In this document: in pieces, positions 43,146 to 51,849 of the stretch | Numbering within the stretch: the stretch's first letter is position 1 | How the letters are laid out: every line of letters starts with the position of its first letter | From: JAZKHT01 sp040385245 | GTDB taxonomy: Bacteria > Pseudomonadota > Alphaproteobacteria > Rhodobacterales > Rhodobacteraceae | Length of the DNA stretch: 64,000 bases | Direction: 5' to 3' | Assembly: GCA_040385245.1 (NCBI GenBank) | Contig: JAZKHT010000001.1 | Coordinates: 830,639-894,638 of the forward strand | Translations under genes and position numbers: made by a program | The notes under the pieces: model-generated | What the model was told of the DNA's origin: nothing | Database searches by the model: none | The model's input: the letters and a program-made list of their open reading frames with translations, nothing else

Positions 43146-44561
43146 TCACCGCCGCGTCCCCATGGCGGCAGGGCCCTCAGCCATCAGTCTTACCTGCAAA
43201 TATTGCTTTGCCCTTGCCAGCAACATCTTCGCTGCCTCGGCGCGATCAGCTTCAACATATATCCTCAATTCGGGTGCATTGCCGGAAGGGCGCAAGTGCA
43301 GATCCACCCCGTTTTCGGTGGTAATGCGCAAGCCGTCGATCGTATTGGTGCCCTGCGCGGGAGGCAGGCCGAGCGCCGAGAGCAGTTCCGTACTCGCCTT
43401 ATTACCTGCCGTCAGTGCCGCGATAAACGCGCCTGATACATCGGTTTGCACGTTTTCGAGGCGATCGGCTGCGGTGAAGCGGGGAGGTTCCTGGGCCACC
43501 CGTGCGGCAACACTGCCCTCCGCCTTGGACGCCAACAGAGTGGCGACGATCGGTAAGATGCAATCGCGGGTCAGCAGCCTTGGCAATATCCCGTGGGGGC
43601 ACGCTGCGTCAAACCCCAACAGGAAACCGCCATTTGCCTCATAGCCAACAACACGGGCGCCTGCATGTGCACGGATGCCGGCAATTACAAACGGTGAGCC
43701 AATCCTGGTGCGCTCGACCGTCGCGAAGCGCGCTGACAGCACCACGCCGCTGTTTGATGAGACCGGGGTTACGACCACCTCCGCGCCAAGGAACTGCGCG
43801 GTGATTTGACCCAACACATCGCCTGGAATAATTTCGCCTGCAGCATCGGTCAGCAATGGTCGGTCCGCGTCCCCATCGGTGGAGACAATGGCGTCAAACT
43901 CACCGTGCGCCGCCCAGTCTCTCAAACGCGCACACGTCACTGCATCGACCGCCTCCGTATCGACAGCAACGAAGTGCTCGGCCCGGCCAAGTTCGATGAC
44001 AGCGGCGCCGAGATCGTCCAATAGCCCTGCCAGCATATCGCGCCCGACGGAAGAATGAGCATATACTCCGACCCGCATCCCGCACAGCGCGTCTGCACCA
44101 AACGCGTTCAGGTATCGGTCGCGAAACCGCGACGTAGCCTCGTCGTCCTTGCGCAATTTGGCGGTCAAAGCGCGAGACTTCTGCCCAAGTGCATTGAGGA
44201 TTGCGGCCTCGTCGTCTTTGGTGATTTCGCCCGCGACGGCGTAAAACTTGAGCCCATTGCGATCGTCAGGGATATGACTTCCGGTGACCATCAACGCGCC
44301 CGCCCGGGCTTCAAGCGCCGCAAGTGCCAACGCAGGCGTTGGCAAGGCGCCGCAATCGACCACGTCAATTCCCGCATCCCGCGCTGTCCGAACGGCCACC
44401 GACGCTATATGCGCAGAACTGCTGCGCAAGTCGCGCCCCAGATACAATTCACTGCCCACATCACAACTGTGCAGGAATGCGCGGACGTGATCTGCAACCA
44501 GACCGTCGGTCAACTCCGCCACAAGGCCACGCAGTCCGCTTGTGCCAAACTTCGGCGGCAT
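43146..44561 (-). CDS. manB: Phosphomannomutase / phosphohexomutase
   Basis: 471 residues of the alpha-D-phosphohexomutase family. FGTSGLRGLV opens domain 1, the active-site serine loop is VTGSHIPDDRNG, the metal loop is STDGDADRP, the sugar loop is VGYEANGGFLLG, and the phosphate-binding segment is TTENGVDLHLRPSGNAPELR. It interconverts Man-6-P and Man-1-P for ManC. A phosphoglucosamine mutase or a broader PMM/PGM specificity cannot be excluded, but the manC-gmd-fcl context favours mannose. Confidence 0.9.
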   Translation of the reverse strand: MPPKFGTSGLRGLVAELTDGLVADHVRAFLHSCDVGSELYLGRDLRSSSAHIASVAVRTARDAGIDVVDCGALPTPALALAALEARAGALMVTGSHIPDDRNGLKFYAVAGEITKDDEAAILNALGQKSRALTAKLRKDDEATSRFRDRYLNAFGADALCGMRVGVYAHSSVGRDMLAGLLDDLGAAVIELGRAEHFVAVDTEAVDAVTCARLRDWAAHGEFDAIVSTDGDADRPLLTDAAGEIIPGDVLGQITAQFLGAEVVVTPVSSNSGVVLSARFATVERTRIGSPFVIAGIRAHAGARVVGYEANGGFLLGFDAACPHGILPRLLTRDCILPIVATLLASKAEGSVAARVAQEPPRFTAADRLENVQTDVSGAFIAALTAGNKASTELLSALGLPPAQGTNTIDGLRITTENGVDLHLRPSGNAPELRIYVEADRAEAAKMLLARAKQYLQVRLMAEGPAAMGTRR

Positions 44562-45306
44562 CAGCTGTTGACCTTTAACAGCTTCACGGCTGTCATCGCC
44601 GCTTCCCTTGCGTGCGAGGTTGAATATCCTCGTTGCAGAGGCTGGCGTCGGTTTGCACCTCTCTCAGAACCATGCACGCTCGAGGAAGTGCGCCAGCAGG
44701 GAGCCTGGTTGACGGTCACGGGGTGGACCTTTTGGTTGATTGCCACGTGCCCAAGGACCGGCACAAAAATCGAGTATTCTACGGGGCACATTGGTTTACA
44801 AGCGCAACGCACCACATGATTTGGAACCGTTTGATTGCGCTGATTTCAGGGTGACAAAGCCAACGATCTCGTTTCCACGCCAACGGCCGCGATCTCCCTC
44901 AAGAACGGCGATCCATCTGCTGCCTTTGGTCTTTGGGACCCGGACGGCCTGCACATGTCTTCGGTCCCTGTCGCAAAAACACAGAAGCTCATGAGGTCTA
45001 AAGCAAGTCGTCCCCCAAGTTTGCGCCGATCGGCTCTGGAACCAGGGGAAGGGTGAAAGGTGAAATTGTACGAAACCGATGCCGTCCAATATTTGTCTTA
45101 ACTCTCTCCGCACTACACTCCATTTCCTCCAACTTTTTAAAGCTATTGAACCCTTCACCCCTTCACCTAAAAAATCAGTCCGCCGGGGGGGGGCGTTCAC
45201 ACCGAAACGACCAGATTTTTCACTCCGGGAGAAAGTGTCAGTCGTGAAGCTTGCTCCGCCATGGGGTCACAAAACACCATGGGATGATGACCCTTCGGGG
45301 CAGGGA
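44562..45306. other. Gene-poor stretch between the EPS locus and the VapE module
   Basis: 745 bases with no supported gene. It contains an AT-richer part (45060-45180), a run of nine G (45185-45193) and the sequence CTCCGCCA at about 45254-45261, which equals the last 8 bases of tRNA-Ser. That short match could be a decayed attachment site marking the left end of a separate satellite, or chance. Confidence 0.35.
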
Positions 45307-48159
45307 CTATTTCAAGCCGATGCGACGGATAGGCCCAGGCTCTGTCCTTTTTGCCCGCGGTGGGAGCAGCCAGCCGTTGTTTTTGCCGCCAGGTTGGTGC
45401 ACCGGCACCTCCTGACCTTCAACGTGCAGGAAAAGCTCGCCGTGCATGCGCTTGACGTTCGGGTGGGATTCCCAAAACCGGCGGACGCTCCGCGCCACGT
45501 CCTTCAGATCCTTCTGCGTCGGGGGTGCCGACCGTCCTTGTTGGTCACGGCTAAGAAGATCGAAAATATCTGTTGCGCTCAGGCGCTTTGGCTTGGTCGT
45601 GAGGTCGGCCGTCGCATCAAACACCGAGGCAATTTTGTCTTCGATCCAGGACCGGGCGCGGAACCGATCCGTATGAGCGTCCAATGCGGCACTTTCCTGG
45701 TCCGTAGGCCACCATTTTTCACCATTGGCATAGCTGCACCAAGCCTCTGCCCAAAGCTGGTCGATGTCGACACCTGACAGAGCCACCATCAGCGACTCGA
45801 TCTCAAGTGGGATGAACCGTCTGTTGCCTGTTGCGTCAGCCAGGAAGGAAGGGTCGTTGACCGTCCCGACAAATACTGTTCTGCGCTTGAATTTCGATGC
45901 GTTTGGGGCGTAAGGCATACGGATTTCGTCAGTATCCGACGACAGGAAGGCCTTGAGTTGGGCAATATCTGCCTTCCGGAACGTCGCGTCCAGTTCGCCC
46001 AACTCGACGATCCAAGCGGAGATTGACTTCTTGACGCTGTCCTTGTCGCGCGGGTCGAGCGCAACACCTTCTTTGAAATATTTCCGAAGAGCAGTCGGTA
46101 GCAGACGGCGGAGGCCTTTTGTCTTTCCGGCGCCTTGCGCTCCTACAAAGACGACGACACTCTCGAAGTGAGCGCGGATCGAAGGGTCGATGCATTGCGC
46201 TTGCACGGCATGATCGCCTGCTGCACAAGCCTGGCAGAAGAAGATCCGGAAGGCCGCCCGGGAAACCGCCACATCGCTTGTCTTCATTCGGTCAGCCAGA
46301 GTACTGATGCGCGGAACGCCATCCCATTCGAGCTTTTTCAGATAGTCAGTCACTGGGTTGGTCGGTCGTGTTTCCGCCAGCCCGATCAGGTGCGTCGGCA
46401 GGTTCTTGGAGGGTAGATCGTTCAAGCTCGCAAGGCTGAGGATCTTGGAGACCCGCGCGTTCTCGCTATTGTCTCCCACAACGTCAGAACCGCCGTCGGC
46501 CCACTCAATTTGCTTTGTGATCTCATTGTAGCTAGGCTCGATGCCGTAGCCTTCGAGTAAACAGGCAACATTGTCTTTGTGATCGATCAGGACAGCGTCC
46601 CCCGTCATAGAGTGTCTTTTAAAAGGGAACGCGCGGCGCGGGATGCGCTCGTTTTCCGGCAGGGGGAAATCGAAGCTTTCGGAATTCTCCGTCTCATTGG
46701 TCTCACCAATTCCGAGACGCAGACGTTCGGCGTTGATCTCGGTGCGCAAGCTCTTGCGATTGTTCCCCAGCCGCAGGGTCCGAGCTGCAAGAGCAAGGGC
46801 TTGATCCTGTTCAACCTCTGTCAATTCGGACGACGCAATTGCGGAAACGATCTCGTCTTTTCTTGCGAGGCTGTCGGACAGGGCTTTCATCAAGCTGGGA
46901 TAATCATGGCGAAAAGCAACATATCGGCCGCCCCGAGCGAAGCTGTAGATCCCCGGTCGCTTTCCCTCGTTCCAGAAGAATTTACCGACGCTGCGACCGC
47001 CGTCATAGTCGGGCTCAAGAGGATCCGGGCATTGGCGACCGTCATAGTCGGCCCCTCGAGGACCCATCAATTCCGCCACCTGCACCGATGTTCCGTCATC
47101 GAACTCCACTTGCGCTGTACCAAGCAGTAAAGATTTGCCGACCAAGGCCGCCGCAGCGCGGTCCGCCATCTCTGACGGTACACCTCTATCTTGTTGGCTC
47201 TTGCTGTGCAGCGCAGTTGCGAGCATGACCGCTTTTCCGCTCAGTTCCCGCAGCTTTCGCTTTGCTTCCATCATCGAACGTTCGGCAGTGGCGCGTTCTT
47301 CCTCGCTAAGCGTCACCGACCCTGATTTGAGGAAGGCGCCGTCCACGTTGTAGACCTTGAATGTATCGGGTTGGCGATGAAGGCCGGGTCCGAGGTCTGC
47401 CTTCGGGTAATCTGGCTGGGTGGGGCGCCCGAGAGCCTGATCGGCAATGCTGCGAAACAGTACAGCACCGTTGCCTTTGGCGACAAACGCGTATGCCCAG
47501 AACTGACGTGCCCAGGCTCGCAAATGGAGAGCCTCGAGAATAAAAGGGATCTCCCGTCCATCACTCACGACAAGAATTACACGCCAGCCGCCAGGACCGG
47601 ACAACATAGTGCCATGCTCATCAGCGATCATGCTGCTGCTGCTGGGGTAAATCAGCATTGGCGCGCCCGCTGCCTCCGGCAGCAGTTTCAATAGTGCGGC
47701 TCGGACATCATCCGCGCATTCGAGGAGAGGGGGACGAACGGGAAAGATTTCCTCGTGTTTTGGATGGTCAACGTCGATCAGGACACACGCAGGCCCTTCA
47801 CGAAACGCCAAGTTCCCCTTTGTGGCCGCGCAAATTCTGCCGTCCCAAGCAGGATCAAATGCTATCAGCTGAGCGACTTGTGATTGCGGGATGACCAGTT
47901 GCTCTGTTGCGTTGGGTGCGAAAGTTCCAGCGAAAAACATCGAGCATGCGTCCGCGTTGAGGCGGTACTTGAATAGGTCCCCTGCGGTTGTGAACGCCAG
48001 ATTGAGGATTTCTCCTATTTCTTTGCGTTGGTCCAGCAATTGCGTTTTTTTCAGACCAGCGCCATCAAACGCTTTTTCGATGCGTTTGCCGACCGGGCCG
48101 TCGTATCGCACTCCGCTCATTCGTATGGCAGTGTTGATTTGGCGCTCGTTGCAGGTCAT
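45307..48159 (-). CDS. VapE-like primase/helicase of a mobile element
   Basis: 950 residues. The C-terminal third is a VapE-type P-loop ATPase: the family's entry motif NPVTDYLKKLEWDGVPRI (601-618), Walker A GAQGAGKT (673-680), SAWIVELGELD as Walker B, then FVGTVNDPSFLADATGNRRF. The N-terminal third has acidic and Ser/Gly motifs (CVLIDVDHP, YPSSSSM, GGWRVILVV) reminiscent of an archaeo-eukaryotic primase core, though the catalytic set was not fully identified. Such proteins replicate P4-like satellites and islands. The start overlaps the alpA stop by 4 bases. Confidence 0.83.
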   Translation of the reverse strand: MTCNERQINTAIRMSGVRYDGPVGKRIEKAFDGAGLKKTQLLDQRKEIGEILNLAFTTAGDLFKYRLNADACSMFFAGTFAPNATEQLVIPQSQVAQLIAFDPAWDGRICAATKGNLAFREGPACVLIDVDHPKHEEIFPVRPPLLECADDVRAALLKLLPEAAGAPMLIYPSSSSMIADEHGTMLSGPGGWRVILVVSDGREIPFILEALHLRAWARQFWAYAFVAKGNGAVLFRSIADQALGRPTQPDYPKADLGPGLHRQPDTFKVYNVDGAFLKSGSVTLSEEERATAERSMMEAKRKLRELSGKAVMLATALHSKSQQDRGVPSEMADRAAAALVGKSLLLGTAQVEFDDGTSVQVAELMGPRGADYDGRQCPDPLEPDYDGGRSVGKFFWNEGKRPGIYSFARGGRYVAFRHDYPSLMKALSDSLARKDEIVSAIASSELTEVEQDQALALAARTLRLGNNRKSLRTEINAERLRLGIGETNETENSESFDFPLPENERIPRRAFPFKRHSMTGDAVLIDHKDNVACLLEGYGIEPSYNEITKQIEWADGGSDVVGDNSENARVSKILSLASLNDLPSKNLPTHLIGLAETRPTNPVTDYLKKLEWDGVPRISTLADRMKTSDVAVSRAAFRIFFCQACAAGDHAVQAQCIDPSIRAHFESVVVFVGAQGAGKTKGLRRLLPTALRKYFKEGVALDPRDKDSVKKSISAWIVELGELDATFRKADIAQLKAFLSSDTDEIRMPYAPNASKFKRRTVFVGTVNDPSFLADATGNRRFIPLEIESLMVALSGVDIDQLWAEAWCSYANGEKWWPTDQESAALDAHTDRFRARSWIEDKIASVFDATADLTTKPKRLSATDIFDLLSRDQQGRSAPPTQKDLKDVARSVRRFWESHPNVKRMHGELFLHVEGQEVPVHQPGGKNNGWLLPPRAKRTEPGPIRRIGLK

Positions 48160-48392
48160 TGCATCACCCCCGCAACGCGCTCAGACAGTTTGGTGCTGAT
48201 CCATTGCTGCAACTCCAAGCTGGAGAAGTAGTTGGTGCGTCCAATCTTTACGGGGGACGGGAACTGGCCTTCAGCAAGCAACAAGTATATTTTGCTTCGG
48301 CTAATTCCTACGATGCGGCGAGCGTCGGCAAAGCATAGCAGTCGGTCGACACCGTCTTGGGCGGTTTCCGTTGCACTTTCTCTGTGGGTCAT
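48156..48392 (-). CDS. AlpA-family HTH regulator / excisionase
   Basis: 78 residues from the ATG at 48392, chosen for the GGAG site 7 bases upstream; the frame is open 15 codons more. It has a winged-HTH of the AlpA/MerR-like type: LLCFADARRIVGISRSKIYLL, EGQFPSPVKIGRTNYFSSLELQQWI. In P4-like elements AlpA proteins activate or assist excision by the linked integrase. It lies between the small unknown gene and vapE. Confidence 0.87.
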   Translation of the reverse strand: MTHRESATETAQDGVDRLLCFADARRIVGISRSKIYLLLAEGQFPSPVKIGRTNYFSSLELQQWISTKLSERVAGVMQ

Positions 48393-48458
48393 CGTTCTTC
48401 TCCGTGCAGGACACACCGGAGAAATCTCTGAAATCACGCCTAACTGATACGAAATAGT

Positions 48459-48986
48459 CTAGGGGGTGTTTTTCGCAAACTCATCGCGGAGGGCTTTTCC
48501 GCGGTGATATTGCAACTCGACAGCCCGCAATTCCCTGTTCTTTTCAGCCGCATATTTCTGCATGGCGCCTCTTTTCGTCAAAGGCTTGCCAGTACTGCGG
48601 CCGCAGTACTGCGATAGTCGATCCTTGAATAACATGAGTTCAACCGCGTTGAACGTCGTATAGTCCCGCCAAGGCTTTTCCCCACCTGGATTCCCGCTCT
48701 TTACTTCGCCTAAAAGAACTATGAGTGCGGTCCGAACCGGGCCATCTATTTCCCCACCTTGCTTGAGGTACGTCGCAAGCGTCGACGGTGTGCCGTTCAT
48801 GACAAACTCGGACCACAAGTCCGCGAGTGGGCCATTCGCCTGATGGTTTCGCAATTCGTCTTCCCTTCTTCTGAGATGGGAAGAGAAGGTCTTTGCGGAT
48901 CTCAGCGCACGCATTTTAACGCCGCGCTGCTCAACGCTGCGCAACCGGCGTTTGGCGGGGTGCGATTTAGCGCATCGCATCGTCAA
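48459..48986 (-). CDS. Hypothetical protein of the integrase operon
   Basis: 175 residues, basic and helical, without a recognised domain. The start overlaps the integrase stop by 4 bases (ATGA), so it is translationally coupled to the integrase. An internal ATG (MRALRSAKTF) is an alternative start. Position between int and alpA suggests a role in recombination or element control. That is inference only. Confidence 0.65.
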   Translation of the reverse strand: MTMRCAKSHPAKRRLRSVEQRGVKMRALRSAKTFSSHLRRREDELRNHQANGPLADLWSEFVMNGTPSTLATYLKQGGEIDGPVRTALIVLLGEVKSGNPGGEKPWRDYTTFNAVELMLFKDRLSQYCGRSTGKPLTKRGAMQKYAAEKNRELRAVELQYHRGKALRDEFAKNTP

Positions 48987-50161
48987 CAGTCATCCTTCTG
49001 GCAGAGCGCTTCCCATGCAGACATAAGTTCCCTCCTCCGTTCAAGGGCATCGCTCCGACGGTAGGCACGCTCTGTCGCGTCTCCGACGCTATGCGCAAGC
49101 GCTGCCTCTGCGATCTCGCGCGGAAAGGCGGTTGCGTCACCCGCCCAGTCCCGAAATGCCGAGCGGAAGCCGTGCACCGTGAACGCCGCAAGTTTCATGC
49201 GCCGCATGAGCATGGTATATGCCATGACCGAAAGGGGTCGTTCAGGCTTCTGGCCCGGAAAAACATAGTCGGAGATCCGGATCGCCTGCATCTCCGCCAA
49301 TATCGCCAACATTCTCGGAGTGAGCGGGACGCGGTGCTCTCGACCGGCCTTCATCCGTTTGGCGGGGATGGTCCACACCTTCGCGTCAAGGTCGATCTCG
49401 GACCACGTGGCCTCTCGGGCTTCACCGCTGCGTGCTGCCGCCAGGATGAGAAACTCGAGGGCCCGCGCGGAAACGCCCGGCACGTCGCGTAACCGCGCCA
49501 CGACGCCACTCACCTTGGTATAGGGTAGGGCTGCGTGATGACCACGGGAGAGGCTTTGCCGGACTGGCAGAACATTTTTCAGATGACCGCGCCACAGGGC
49601 GGGGTTTTCACCGGTGCGCCAGCCTTTGGCCTTGGCGAAATCGAGCACCCGCTCGATGCGCCCTCGCAAGCGAGAGGCGGTCTCGGGAAGCGTGGTCCAG
49701 ATTGGTGTCAGAACCGCAAGGACGGCGCCGGTGTCGATCTTGGACACACGTTTGCCGTTTAGCGCTGCTGCGTGCGTCAAGAGGGTCGACCGCCATTGCG
49801 CACGGTGTTTTTCGTTTCGCCACTGCCGTTCCATTGACGCAAGAAATAATTCGACACAGGCGCCGAACAGCGGTTCTTCTAGCTTTTTCTGCGCGGCTTT
49901 CTTGTCAGCCAAAGGATTGCGGCCCTCTGCAATCGCCGTACGATGGTCGGCAGCGATCTTCCGGGCGCGGGCGAGGCTGACGGCGGGGTAGGAGCCCAGC
50001 CCCATTTCATTGCGTTTTCCGTCATGCCGCCAGACAAAAGCCCATGACTTTGCTCCGGTCGCCTTGACGTCCAGGTAAAGACCGCCACCGTCGCTCATCA
50101 GGCAAGGGCTTTTCTCTGCCTTGCACTTGGCATCGGTCAATTTGTTCTGAAGCCGCGCCAT
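48983..50161 (-). CDS. P4-type tyrosine integrase (DUF4102 N-terminal domain)
   Basis: 392 residues. The N-terminal DUF4102 arm-binding domain (LTDAKCKAEKSP, DGGGLYLDVKATGAKSWAFVWR, MGLGSYPAVSLARARK) is diagnostic of integrases that target tRNA genes. The catalytic domain has AARSGEAREATWSEID (first Arg), HGFRSAFRDWAG (His-x-x-Arg), LAHSVGD (His) and the Tyr in ERAYRR. It heads the operon int - unknown - alpA - vapE. Five 12-base repeats lie immediately upstream, and the tRNA-Ser copy lies 183 bases beyond its start codon. Confidence 0.94.
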   Translation of the reverse strand: MARLQNKLTDAKCKAEKSPCLMSDGGGLYLDVKATGAKSWAFVWRHDGKRNEMGLGSYPAVSLARARKIAADHRTAIAEGRNPLADKKAAQKKLEEPLFGACVELFLASMERQWRNEKHRAQWRSTLLTHAAALNGKRVSKIDTGAVLAVLTPIWTTLPETASRLRGRIERVLDFAKAKGWRTGENPALWRGHLKNVLPVRQSLSRGHHAALPYTKVSGVVARLRDVPGVSARALEFLILAAARSGEAREATWSEIDLDAKVWTIPAKRMKAGREHRVPLTPRMLAILAEMQAIRISDYVFPGQKPERPLSVMAYTMLMRRMKLAAFTVHGFRSAFRDWAGDATAFPREIAEAALAHSVGDATERAYRRSDALERRRELMSAWEALCQKDDC

Positions 50162-50165
50162 GGAT

Positions 50166-50225
50166 CGTCCCTAACTCCGTCCCTAACTCCGTCCCTAACT
50201 TCGTCCCTAACTTCGTCCCTAACTT
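50166..50225 (+). repeat. Five tandem 12-base repeats upstream of the integrase
   Basis: The unit CGTCCCTAACT(C/T) occurs five times in direct succession, ending 4 bases before the integrase start codon (read on the minus strand as AGTTAGGGACG units). Each unit carries an in-frame TAG, so the stretch is not coding and the ATG at 50161 is the first usable start. It could be arm-type binding sites for the integrase or AlpA, or an autoregulatory operator. Confidence 0.85.
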
Positions 50226-50343
50226 GAAGACCGGATAATGCAGAATAGTGGTAGACGTTGAGGGACGTTCATGTCAATATGTCACTGTAATTATTGATAA
50301 AATTTGGACAGCCAAAAATCCACAGAGACAATGATATAGCGGA

Positions 50344-50357
50344 CACCTCCTCCGCCA
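50344..50357 (+). repeat. Candidate attR: copy of the tRNA-Ser 3' end
   Basis: CACCTCCTCCGCCA here equals the last 14 bases of tRNA-Ser(TGA) at 5249-5262, in the same orientation. It lies beside the P4-type integrase gene, the usual place for an att core. A second integrase gene starts 144 bases to the right and could also use it. Confidence 0.7.
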
Positions 50358-50500
50358 AAAAGTTAGATGTCACATTTTGTAAGTCTTGGTTATTGAGGGA
50401 GATTTACGATTTATCTAGGCATCCTGCCGCCAGTCACTCCAGTTTTGCAGCACAATTCGCACATCATTTCGCGTCACAGACCCTTGCCAGGCCCTTTCAG

Positions 50501-51787
50501 ATGTCGCACAGTGCGACCATGCAGCTGACACGGCGCAACCACATCCTCTACATCCGGAAGCGGGTTCCTCGCCGGTATCAGTCGGTTGAGACACGCGAAT
50601 TCCTGTGGCTGTCGCTGCACACCGACAGCGAAGAAGAGGCAAAGCAGAAGGCGCCTGCGGTCTGGCGTGACATGCTGGAGGCTTGGGAGACCAAGCTGGA
50701 AGGGTCGACCGCCGAAGGTGAGGAACGCATCAAGGCGGCCAAGAACCTGGCGGCCCGACGCGGTTACAGGTACATGCCTGCCACTGAGGTGGCGAAGCTT
50801 CCGCTCGAAGAACTGTTGAGGCGCATCGAGGGGATTATGAATTCCCGGGGCCACATCGACATCCAAAAGGCAGAGGCGCTGCTGGGGGTGGCCGACAAGC
50901 CGGAACTGACCGTCACCGATGCCATGGAACGCTACTGGAAGGTGGCCAAGGCCAAGACCATTGGCAAGAGCGAGGATCAGATCCGGCGTTGGAAGAACCC
51001 GCGCATCAAGGCCGTCGAAAACTTTGTGAAGGTGGTTGGTGACATGCCTATCGCTGACATCCTGACCGCCAACCTCTTTGATTTCAGGGATTGGTGGATC
51101 GACCGGATTGCCAGAGGCGAGGTCAGCGCCAACAGCGCCAACAAGGATATGATCTACCTGGTCGCGATGATCCGCGAGGTGGCCCGCGCCACCGACACCA
51201 CACTTCGGTTCAGCACGGACAAGCTGATGCTGGACGAAGGCAAGAAGAACCAGCGCCCCGCCTTCTCGACCGAGTGGATCACCGACAAGTTGCTGGCCCC
51301 CGGCGCGCTGGCTGGCCTCAATTCGGAAGCCCGCTGCATCATGCTTGGCATGGTCAACACCGGATATAGACCCAGCGAGGGGGCCATGCTGACCTCCTCA
51401 CAGATCAGGTTGGACGGGGCTATCCCCTACATTCAGATCGAGGCGGTCGGGCGCACCTTGAAATCCCACAATGCCGAACGAAAGATTCCCTTGACGGGCA
51501 TCAGCCTTGCCGCATTCCGCGAATTCCCGGCTGGCTTCCCCCGCTATGCCGACAATGCCGGACTGTCGGATACCATCAACAAATTCCTGCGGGAGAACAA
51601 GCTTCTGGAAACTGATGCTCACACGCTCTACGGCCTGCGCCACAGCTTCGAAGACCGCATGCTGGCGGCCGGGGTGGACGAGCGGATCCGACGCGACCTG
51701 ATGGGGCACAGCCTCGATCGGGAACGGTATGGCAAGGGCGCGTCGCTGGAACACCTGCAGAGTTTGATCGAGGCTCTGGCCCTTTAG
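50501..51787 (+). CDS. Tyrosine recombinase/integrase, N-terminal barrel-like domain
   Basis: About 428 residues from the ATG at 50501 (MSHSATMQLTRRNHILYIRK); the frame opens at 50294 and an ATG at 50519 is also possible. The N-terminal RNHILYIRKRVPRRY and WLSLHTDSEEEAKQ are typical of Rhodobacterales prophage and island integrases. Catalytic residues: Arg in NTGYRPSEGAML, LYGLRHSFEDRML, MGHSLDRERYG with the Tyr. The first His of the HxxR motif is Tyr here (YGLR). It is transcribed away from the att copy at 50344. Confidence 0.88.
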   Translation: MSHSATMQLTRRNHILYIRKRVPRRYQSVETREFLWLSLHTDSEEEAKQKAPAVWRDMLEAWETKLEGSTAEGEERIKAAKNLAARRGYRYMPATEVAKLPLEELLRRIEGIMNSRGHIDIQKAEALLGVADKPELTVTDAMERYWKVAKAKTIGKSEDQIRRWKNPRIKAVENFVKVVGDMPIADILTANLFDFRDWWIDRIARGEVSANSANKDMIYLVAMIREVARATDTTLRFSTDKLMLDEGKKNQRPAFSTEWITDKLLAPGALAGLNSEARCIMLGMVNTGYRPSEGAMLTSSQIRLDGAIPYIQIEAVGRTLKSHNAERKIPLTGISLAAFREFPAGFPRYADNAGLSDTINKFLRENKLLETDAHTLYGLRHSFEDRMLAAGVDERIRRDLMGHSLDRERYGKGASLEHLQSLIEALAL

Positions 51788-51849
51788 GACACCTTGCCCG
51801 GACCCGCGCTGGGATGCCAAGGCGTTCTGACACCTAGAAGACCTCGTGT

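Larger units (their letters stand above)
5263..50357. mobile_element. Candidate tRNA-Ser-borne genomic island (about 45 kb)
   Basis: The interval is bounded by the tRNA-Ser 3' end and a 14-base direct copy of it, with a P4-type integrase gene just inside the right copy. The cargo is almost entirely accessory: exopolysaccharide loci, an RTX depolymerase, IS elements and a VapE/AlpA replication-regulation module. It may instead be two or more elements accreted at the same tRNA, for example a 5-kb satellite of about 45.25-50.36 kb beside an older polysaccharide island. The repeat is seen directly; mobility is inferred. Confidence 0.5.

Noticed and set aside
42798..43436. Plus-strand open frame of 212 codons across the manB-manC gap
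   Set aside because: Half of it is antisense to manB, and the rest lacks a ribosome-binding site and any recognisable domain.
45185..45193. Run of nine G as a phase-variation tract
   Set aside because: It lies in a gene-poor stretch and not within or just before a coding region, so there is nothing for slippage to switch.
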